Assembly: GCA_023258825.1 (NCBI GenBank)
Contig: JALQWE010000128.1
Coordinates: 1-8,695 of the forward strand
Length of the DNA stretch: 8,695 nt
Direction of reading: 5' to 3'
DNA from: Planctomycetaceae bacterium
GTDB lineage: Bacteria > Planctomycetota > Planctomycetia > Planctomycetales > Planctomycetaceae
Shown one piece after another: positions 6,948 to 8,695 of the stretch. The notes beneath the pieces were generated by a model. It had not been told where the DNA came from and did no database searches. It saw nothing but the letters and a program-made list of their open reading frames with translations. The position numbers were made by a program, and so were the translations under genes. How positions within the stretch are numbered: the first letter of the stretch is position 1; each line of letters begins with the position of its first letter.

Positions 6948-7963
6948 GGTTGGCTGTCGGCCGGCTTTCCGGAACCTGCGTGACTGAGCAGTTCCTGAAC
7001 AAGGGGAATGATAAAGAAGGAGACGGTACCCAGCAGGATCAGCCTGTCCAGATCAAATCGTGTAAATCGATCGCGACTTGTTCCGGTTACCAGTTGGATG
7101 GCTGCACCGTAGTCGTCTCCGAGCGTGGGGATGGGAACGGTCAGTACTGACACTTTCTGATAGCGTGTCGACGCTTTTGCACCCATTGAAATCGGATCAT
7201 GTCTGCTCCAGAGGTCCCACGCAAGAGTTGCTTCACGGGTGACGAACGCGCGGCGGATGAGTGTCGGGCAAATCAGAGTTTCAAATTCGTCCTGACCGCT
7301 ACTGAGCGTAACCGTGAAGTCGCGGGTGTCTGTGCCCGCTGACTGGACCAGCAGAAATCTTACCGCCTGTGGAAATTCGGCCAGCCACGCTTTGGACAGC
7401 AAGTCCGGCTGACGCTGACTCTGAAGTCGCCGCAGCGTGTTGATCATCCGCATCACACACGAAAGTTTTCCGGCGGCCTCAATCATCAGCGATGGGCCGG
7501 TTGGCGGAACCTCCGTGGATTCTGAAGCAACGATCTTTCTCTGAGTTTCCTCAACTTCCGGATCGATGATGCGGGTGCCACGTGGCACCGAGTCGTCCGG
7601 GTCGGTGGCGGTCGGCGGAACTACGATCACGTCCGGCGATACTTGCGGCGCAGTCAGTCCCGTGGCCAGTTCATCAATATCCAGAAACAGCAGTTCCTCC
7701 GCCCCGATCATGATGATGTCGCCATGCCGCAAGCGACGCTCGATCGTCAGGATCCGACGATTCAGCATGGTGACCTTGCGTGCGCTGTGATTTGCCAGAA
7801 AGTACTTTTTACCTTCACAGCGAATGACGGCATGCACACGGCTGATCTCTTTTCCCTGCAGGTTGACGTGGGCCTGCCGAGACCGACCGATCGTGGTTTC
7901 ACCGTCCTGCAACCGAAAAAACGGCGGCGGATATTCTTTTGTCAGTTTCTGAAGGAATGGCAT
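6944..7963 (-). CDS. FHA-domain protein with GAF-like C-terminal half
   Basis: In this 339-residue protein, residues about 13-95 form a forkhead-associated domain, a phosphothreonine-peptide reader, with the IGRS motif (25-28, core Arg27), SRVHAVI (41-47, Ser41 and His44) and a closing GDIIMIG strand. The usual NGT turn is replaced by ARKVT (61-65). A proline/acid-rich linker (about 104-158) precedes a region (about 165-325) whose strand/helix order and ending RFDLDRLILLG resemble a GAF sensor domain. No kinase, phosphatase, cyclase or DNA-binding output domain follows. The hydrophobic 308-325 is either the last GAF helix or, less likely, a membrane anchor. I chose ATG 7963 because AGGTGG lies five bases upstream and FHA begins soon after. 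A TTG at 8140 in the same frame would add 59 Arg-rich residues with no domain. It is the first gene of the - strand run and overlaps the helicase start by four bases, so it may sense or recruit phosphorylated partners for the helicase (inference). Confidence 0.82.
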   Translation of the reverse strand: MPFLQKLTKEYPPPFFRLQDGETTIGRSRQAHVNLQGKEISRVHAVIRCEGKKYFLANHSARKVTMLNRRILTIERRLRHGDIIMIGAEELLFLDIDELATGLTAPQVSPDVIVVPPTATDPDDSVPRGTRIIDPEVEETQRKIVASESTEVPPTGPSLMIEAAGKLSCVMRMINTLRRLQSQRQPDLLSKAWLAEFPQAVRFLLVQSAGTDTRDFTVTLSSGQDEFETLICPTLIRRAFVTREATLAWDLWSRHDPISMGAKASTRYQKVSVLTVPIPTLGDDYGAAIQLVTGTSRDRFTRFDLDRLILLGTVSFFIIPLVQELLSHAGSGKPADSQP

Positions 7964-8068
7964 TCGGCCCACCTGATGCGGAGTTGCGATGTCGCGAACT
8001 TGTAGTCGCGGAAATCGCCGCAATACCCCGACTGCAGACTCCGCCCTGATTCTGCACGCTTGTCGCAG

Positions 8069-8097
8069 AATGTATCGCACAATGCGGTCGGAACCAA
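8069..8097 (-). promoter_or_regulatory. Weak sigma70-like promoter candidate for the FHA–helicase–M20 run
   Basis: Reading the - strand, TTGGTT (8097-8092) and TACATT (8074-8069) are separated by exactly 17 bases. They match the consensus at 3 and 4 of 6 positions. Transcription would begin near 8062, giving a leader of about 100 bases before the FHA start. Such weak matches are common by chance, so this is only a candidate. Confidence 0.25.
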
Positions 8098-8140
8098 ATC
8101 GTTGCCCCGCGATTCCCCCGAATCCGAGGGTGTTTTCCAA

Positions 8141-8161
8141 CCTCAGGCAGGTATTCTGAGG
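8141..8161. repeat. Perfect dyad CCTCAG-N9-CTGAGG
   Basis: CCTCAG (8141-8146) and CTGAGG (8156-8161) are exact reverse complements with a 9-base centre, lying in the divergent region. No T tract follows on either side, so a terminator is unlikely. The geometry would suit a dimeric regulator or a small RNA hairpin. Only one copy was noticed, so its function is unproven. Confidence 0.3.
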
Positions 8162-8240
8162 CGATCGCTGCCCAAGCCCTCGTCCTGCAATCGGTCAGCT
8201 CAATTGATTTCCAGTGAGAGCCGTCCTTTCGATCGACGCA

Positions 8241-8253
8241 ATTGGATCCCAAT
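8241..8253. repeat. Short dyad ATTGG-ATC-CCAAT
   Basis: ATTGG (8241-8245) and CCAAT (8249-8253) are exact reverse complements around a 3-base centre. It lies between the two divergent candidate promoters, where an operator could sit. The arms are only five bases and chance is a fair explanation. Confidence 0.2.
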
Positions 8254-8327
8254 GCTGATAATCGGGGAACTCAAGGGCGATTTTGATTTCTTCATCGGCA
8301 CCTGACTGTTCCTGTCCCTGCGCGTGG

Positions 8328-8356
8328 TTGGCAGCCGTATCGGCAATCCCTACACT
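8328..8356 (+). promoter_or_regulatory. Sigma70-like promoter candidate for the exported-protein gene at 8481
   Basis: TTGGCA (8328-8333) and TACACT (8351-8356) are separated by exactly 17 bases, matching the consensus at 5 and 4 of 6 positions. Transcription would start near 8363, giving a 5' leader of about 118 bases before the start at 8481. This is the best promoter match I saw in the window, but planctomycete promoters are poorly defined. Confidence 0.4.
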
Positions 8357-8470
8357 ACCGGATACGAGGGCTCGGACTGCAGTTGAGGAATCCCGTCAGA
8401 CGAGGATTTGTCAGACAGCGCAGAGTGTTGTCGCCCCGAACTACTCCCAACGCTGCCATTCCATGATGCC

Positions 8471-8474
8471 GGAG
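8471..8474 (+). promoter_or_regulatory. Ribosome-binding site deciding the start at 8481
   Basis: GGAG sits six bases upstream of ATG 8481. In-frame ATGs at 8463 and 8466 have no purine-rich sequence at the right distance, so 8481 is preferred. A further in-frame ATG at 8499 also lacks such a site. Confidence 0.55.
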
Positions 8475-8480
8475 ACTCTG

Positions 8481-8695
8481 ATGAGTGCTGTTGTTCCGAT
8501 GTCGCGATCAAGTCAGTGCTTTCCTGAGGCGAAGCACTTGTCCCGGCAGCCGCGATCATCCCGTTGGCACATTTCGGCACTGCGAAAATCGCTCCTGTGG
8601 GTCGGTTGCAGCCTGCTGGCGCTTCCATTCCACAGCTGCACTTTTGCCGAAGAGATTCCGGCCACTGCCAAAGCCGTTTCCGGGTGGTCCGAAAC
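8481..8695 (+). CDS. Exported protein, N-terminal fragment (runs off the window)
   Basis: Seventy-one codons are visible before the window ends, with no stop. The N-terminus is long and basic (residues 1-36, many Arg, Lys and Ser) and is followed by a hydrophobic core SLLWVGCSLLALPF (37-50). A likely signal peptidase I site follows Ala56 (TFA then EE). Extended basic arms before the signal core are common in planctomycete proteins. Cys43 and Cys53 lack a proper lipobox, so a lipoprotein is not favoured. The mature part visible (EEIPATAKAVSGWSE) identifies no family. The gene is divergent from the FHA–helicase run and has its own promoter candidate. The same frame is open upstream to 8262, so in-frame ATGs at 8463 or 8466 are possible alternatives. 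A Ser-rich frame on the opposite strand (8628-8350) conflicts with this gene and is judged a shadow. Confidence 0.6.
   Translation, partial: MSAVVPMSRSSQCFPEAKHLSRQPRSSRWHISALRKSLLWVGCSLLALPFHSCTFAEEIPATAKAVSGWSE

Larger units (their letters stand above)
7964..8480. other. Divergent intergenic/regulatory region
   Basis: These 517 bases separate the - strand FHA operon from a + strand exported-protein gene. Short open frames exist on both strands, but none has a good start context or a recognisable product. The region holds one candidate promoter per direction and two small perfect dyads, listed separately. GTCGCG is repeated directly near 7990-8010. No RNA gene, riboswitch or mobile-element end was recognised. 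Confidence 0.5.

Noticed and set aside
8161..8168. GCGATCGC octamer palindrome
   Set aside because: It is a single copy. The octamer is notable only when highly over-represented, as in cyanobacteria, and can occur by chance here.
8252..8305. 17-codon + strand frame upstream of the exported-protein gene, possible leader peptide
   Set aside because: It lies upstream of the best promoter candidate, so it would not be in that transcript, and it has no clear ribosome-binding site.
8350..8628. Ser-rich 92-residue frame on the - strand
   Set aside because: It lies antisense to the better-supported exported-protein gene, has no recognisable domain, and its low-complexity composition is typical of a shadow frame.

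Overview
The window looks like chromosomal DNA from a planctomycete or a close relative in the PVC group. The main reason is a complete secreted protein with the PSCyt1 – DUF1549 – DUF1553 architecture, which is heavily expanded in Planctomycetes. GC-rich coding and a secreted protein with a long N-terminal arm before its signal peptide also fit. No transposase, integrase, CRISPR array, tRNA or rRNA was seen.

Left part (+ strand): a short leader (1-154) precedes an N-acetylneuraminate-lyase-type class I aldolase (155-1063). After a 124-base gap comes the 802-residue secreted haem-c/DUF1549/DUF1553 protein (1188-3596). The two may be co-transcribed. The DUF1501 gene that often follows such proteins is absent, because the next gene is convergent.

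Middle (- strand, transcribed right to left): a compact three-gene run. It starts with an FHA protein with a GAF-like C-terminal half (7963-6944). Its stop overlaps the start of a DinG/XPD-type helicase (6947-4911) in an ATGA arrangement. A 69-base gap then leads to an M20-family metallopeptidase/deacylase (4841-3633). The helicase has no visible ribosome-binding site of its own, which supports translational coupling to the FHA gene. The helicase keeps three of the four expected iron-sulphur cysteines; the position normally held by the first is serine.

Right part: a divergent intergenic region (7964-8480) holds candidate promoters in both directions and two small perfect dyads. The 5' end of a + strand gene for an exported protein starts at 8481 and runs off the window.

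Most of this is recognisable housekeeping or accessory gene content. No clearly new multi-gene system is evident. The points most worth a second look are the altered iron-sulphur ligand set of the helicase, its coupling to an FHA–GAF protein without an output domain, and the pairing of a sialate-lyase-like enzyme with a planctomycete cytochrome-type protein.
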